A DNA stretch of 64,000 bases from Dolomedes plantarius. Taxonomy: Eukaryota > Arthropoda > Arachnida > Araneae > Dolomedidae. The translations under genes and the position numbers were made by a program. Shown in pieces: positions 61,441 to 64,000 of the stretch. The notes beneath the pieces were generated by a model that worked only from the letters and a program-made list of their open reading frames with translations, had not been told where the DNA came from and ran no database searches. Within the stretch, counting starts at the first letter, position 1. Each line of letters opens with the position of its first letter. The stretch lies in assembly GCA_907164885.2 (NCBI GenBank), contig OU015491.1, positions 115,555,288 to 115,619,287 on the forward strand. Reading direction: 5' to 3'.

Positions 61441-63530
61441 CATGGTTTTCGGTCATCTAAAGCAGAGGCGTTTTTATCAAACATCATCCGGAGAACAGAA
61501 GAAGATTTTGTGTAAAAATAAAAAATTCGTGCATAAAAAGTAAATTTTTTTAGTTTGACAGGATAAATAAAGTCCGGTAAGCTCCGTTTTATTAAACTTT
61601 TATGTGAAATGAGTTAAGCTTGGTTTTCGAAAGAACTGTTTGATTAAAACGATAATGTGTGTATTGATTATAATACTGTGTCAGAATATTAAATACGATA
61701 TGGGTTTTTTGAGGAATATTATTTTTGATGAGATTAGTTTTATGTTATTGAATTGAGTATTTTTGTATTTTTGAAACCCATACAATTTTATACGCGTAGA
61801 GCTTCCCCACCCAGTTTCACTGAAGAGTATGTTAAACTTTAGTTAACACTTGATTGGGTTATATAATGAATATTAACTGACACATTTTAAAAAAGATCTG
61901 TGATAAGATATGTAAAATGTTCATATTTTTCTCAGCGGATTTAATGACTGCTGAAAAAATTTGTTGTTTTTGTGAAGGTTTTGTTGATTTGATAAGGATT
62001 TTGAGTTTGACAGACTTATTTCATGTTTCAAGAAAAATTAATTGATATTTAACCAACAATTCGTAATGTTTTAAAGTTATACTATTATGAAATTAAATTG
62101 TGTATCTATCTTGTTCTTGGGGAGGGGGGGAAAGCAAAGTAATGTACTAAATTAGGAGCAATTTTAAAATTTTTGCAGATTCTGATTTCCTGGTGCGACG
62201 ATGGTCATTTTTATTTCCTTGTATATATTTTTGTGTTTATTTGAGTGTCATGGAGTAGTATTTTAAGTTACATTTTGATAAATATCGTGTTAAATGTTAA
62301 TTTTTAGTGTATATTTTTGGTCGACCGGCAAGCTTAATGAGGAGGGCCTCTGATTGTTAAGTGTATATTACTATATAGAAATAATAATAATAATAAAAAA
62401 ATGATGACGTGTGGAATTTGCATTAATGTAAGATGTGAAAGTTACGAAATATTTTGGCCTTGAAATTGGTAAGATTTGGATAGCATATTGAAAAATGTGA
62501 ATTTTTAACATGTTTTGTCAATAAATAATAAAATGATTAATGTTTTGACCGGGCATGAGCCTGTTTCACATGCCTCCTCATGTCATTAGGATTAGTTTTA
62601 AGTAAGTCATTGAGTGATCAGGAAAAGTGCGTAATAAGCATTGAGAAAAGAAACTGCTTTGAGTAATCTAGATAATTTTGAAAGTTGATTACATACATTT
62701 TTAGATTCCAATTTACTGTTTCTCATATATTTTTAAAATTCAAATTGTGTGTTCTTGATTTTATTGATTGGGTTGGTAAAATTTTATGATGTGTCTTTTT
62801 TTTTGTATAAAGAAATAGCAATAATGTAAAGTTCAGAGATCCATTTCTTAAGTGATTTTACATGTTGGGTGCCTAACACCCTCTTGACTCCACATATGTG
62901 GTTAAACTTTATGTGTTGTTTATATAAGGAAAAAGAAAAAAAAAGTTTAAACGCTCTTTTTTTAATCTACTTTGTGTATATTTTATCAATTTGGATCTCA
63001 TAAAACAAGTGTAATATTATGGTGTAATTTCGAAAAATATGTTTTTTGGGTTTTGTGCACAGATGAAGAGTGATGTACAGCGTCTGATTTACAGAGTTAA
63101 TATTTTTATTTTTGGTTGTACAGATTTGGACTTCTACATTTGTTAACAAGAACAAAGTGGTTACTATATTTACTTGTGATTGAGGTATTATTGTGTTTCT
63201 TTAATAAGATTTGGTGATAATTGTGTTTTTTATTGATCTTTGTAATTTTGGAAATTTATATTGTGATGATTAATAGCTCGTCAATGACAATTGTGTCTCA
63301 AATGGAGACTTGTGTAAAATGTATCAGTACCTTGATTCAATCTGGCTAGGCGTGAATAGATAAAATTTTGGGTTAGGATTAATTTAATTTGTGTTGACTG
63401 AGGAGACGTCCCTACTCAGCAATCTTTTTCGGTTGATAGTTATTTGGGATTTTGAAATATAATCTTAGTGTTTTCTCTTCTGAAGACTTGCCGGATGGAA
63501 TTAGCTACTCCATTTGTGTGCGTGCCTTCA
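61441..63530. other. No gene seen inside the LTR element
   Basis: AT-rich sequence with only short frames; no RT, integrase or Gag motif on either strand. Confidence 0.65.
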
Positions 63531-63548
63531 GGGGGAAGGGGGGGAAAG
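63531..63548 (+). promoter_or_regulatory. Polypurine tract
   Basis: Eighteen uninterrupted purines, GGGGGAAGGGGGGGAAAG, two bases before the TG of the second LTR. In LTR elements this primes plus-strand DNA synthesis, and it fixes the element as plus-stranded. Confidence 0.85.
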
Positions 63549-63549
63549 T

Positions 63550-64000
63550 TGTCGGACGTAAGCGGGAACGAAATAATTATTCTAAATTTAAAGGGGGCTT
63601 AGTAATTAATTTATTGTCGTGGCGTAATTCGCCACTATTCTCACATCTTGGTTCGAAATACATCGAGAGAAATCGGGGAAATTCCCTTTGGATTGATTGA
63701 CATCTGTGGCCACGCCTATGGTTCAACGCCGGTGTATGCGTCACAGAGATCATGTGGGCATGCGCGGTGGCTTTGGATGGCAGAAAAATAATAGCGTTTA
63801 ATCAGACGGTGGGAAATTCTTGATGGAGATAGTCACGCGTCTCGCGGGAGCTTGATGACTGTTGGATTTAATTTATCAGATTGAATCAGGTAGCTTAAGA
63901 TTTTGGAAATAAACGATGTTAGATATATTAATTGTAGTTCTTTGCCACCGGCCTTTTAATTCATTGACTGCCATAACTTGAATAATTAAGTAAAGATAGA
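63550..64000 (+). repeat. Second LTR, extends to window edge
   Basis: Starts TGTCGGACGTAAGCGGGAAC. Matches the first LTR to about 63815, then diverges. Contains GGAAATAAAC near 63905, a likely polyadenylation signal. Confidence 0.78.

Larger units (their letters stand above)
60421..64000 (+). mobile_element. Non-coding LTR element (LARD-like), cut by the window edge
   Basis: Two direct repeats (60421-about 60690 and 63550-about 63815) both start TGTCGGAC.TAAGCGGGAA and are about 98% identical over some 265 bp. Immediately before the second is GGGGGAAGGGGGGGAAAG (63531-63548), a textbook polypurine tract, so the repeats are LTRs of a plus-strand LTR element. The internal 2.6-3.1 kb has no gag or pol. 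Beyond the 265 bp the two LTRs diverge strongly, though both contain GAAATAAA and end near GCCACC. This is a large non-autonomous retrotransposon derivative, or an LTR element that has replaced its coding region. Confidence 0.75.

Overview
This is eukaryotic nuclear DNA: AT-rich, with long (TA)n microsatellites, tRNA-derived SINEs, DNA transposons and LTR retrotransposons. I recognise no host protein-coding gene, rRNA or functional tRNA. The Tc1-type transposase and the mix of repeat families look arthropod, and from memory they are closest to orb-weaving spiders. That placement is inference and needs a database search.

Layout. 1-8.3 kb: an old interspersed repeat ending in a TA tail, a Tc1-like element (2993-4393) inserted in that tail, a decayed reverse-transcriptase (RT) element (about 4640-6640, minus strand) split by a 790-bp near-palindrome, a second internally deleted Tc1 copy (6880-7732), and a small pogo-like MITE. 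8.3-36 kb: mostly non-coding DNA carrying two copies of a tRNA-SINE, a pogo-like MITE (14441-14928), three copies of a TTAA-flanked MITE (13.2, 20.1 and 27.1 kb), a dead piggyBac element (21800-24480), a hAT-like non-autonomous element, a further MITE candidate and a second SINE family. 36-43 kb: two more copies of the repeat seen at 2.2 kb and a small GC-rich block.

43.5-64 kb is a pile-up of retroelements: an old, broken Ty3/gypsy element with its target duplication (43547-48124), an inverted and truncated copy of the same kind of RT element (48360-49305), a decayed Tc1-like transposase (50.6-51.9 kb), a longer RT copy (about 51.9-53.3 kb), a young and nearly intact Ty3/gypsy element (53322-58892), a CTAG-type repeat with an embedded tRNA-like segment (59107-60245), and the start of a non-coding LTR element (60421 to the window edge) with a clear polypurine tract before its second LTR.

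The genes do not act as one pathway; each belongs to a mobile element, and almost all are broken. The recurring feature is that many TA arrays touch the end of a mobile element. That is expected for Tc1 and pogo, which target TA, but not for the RT and LTR elements. The points most worth checking are the palindrome inside the RT element, the head-to-head RT copy with a perfect hairpin, the tRNA-like module inside the young gypsy LTR, the TTAA MITE family, the Tc1 lineage with 32-residue catalytic spacing and its DNA-binding-only derivative, and the non-coding LTR element at the right edge.
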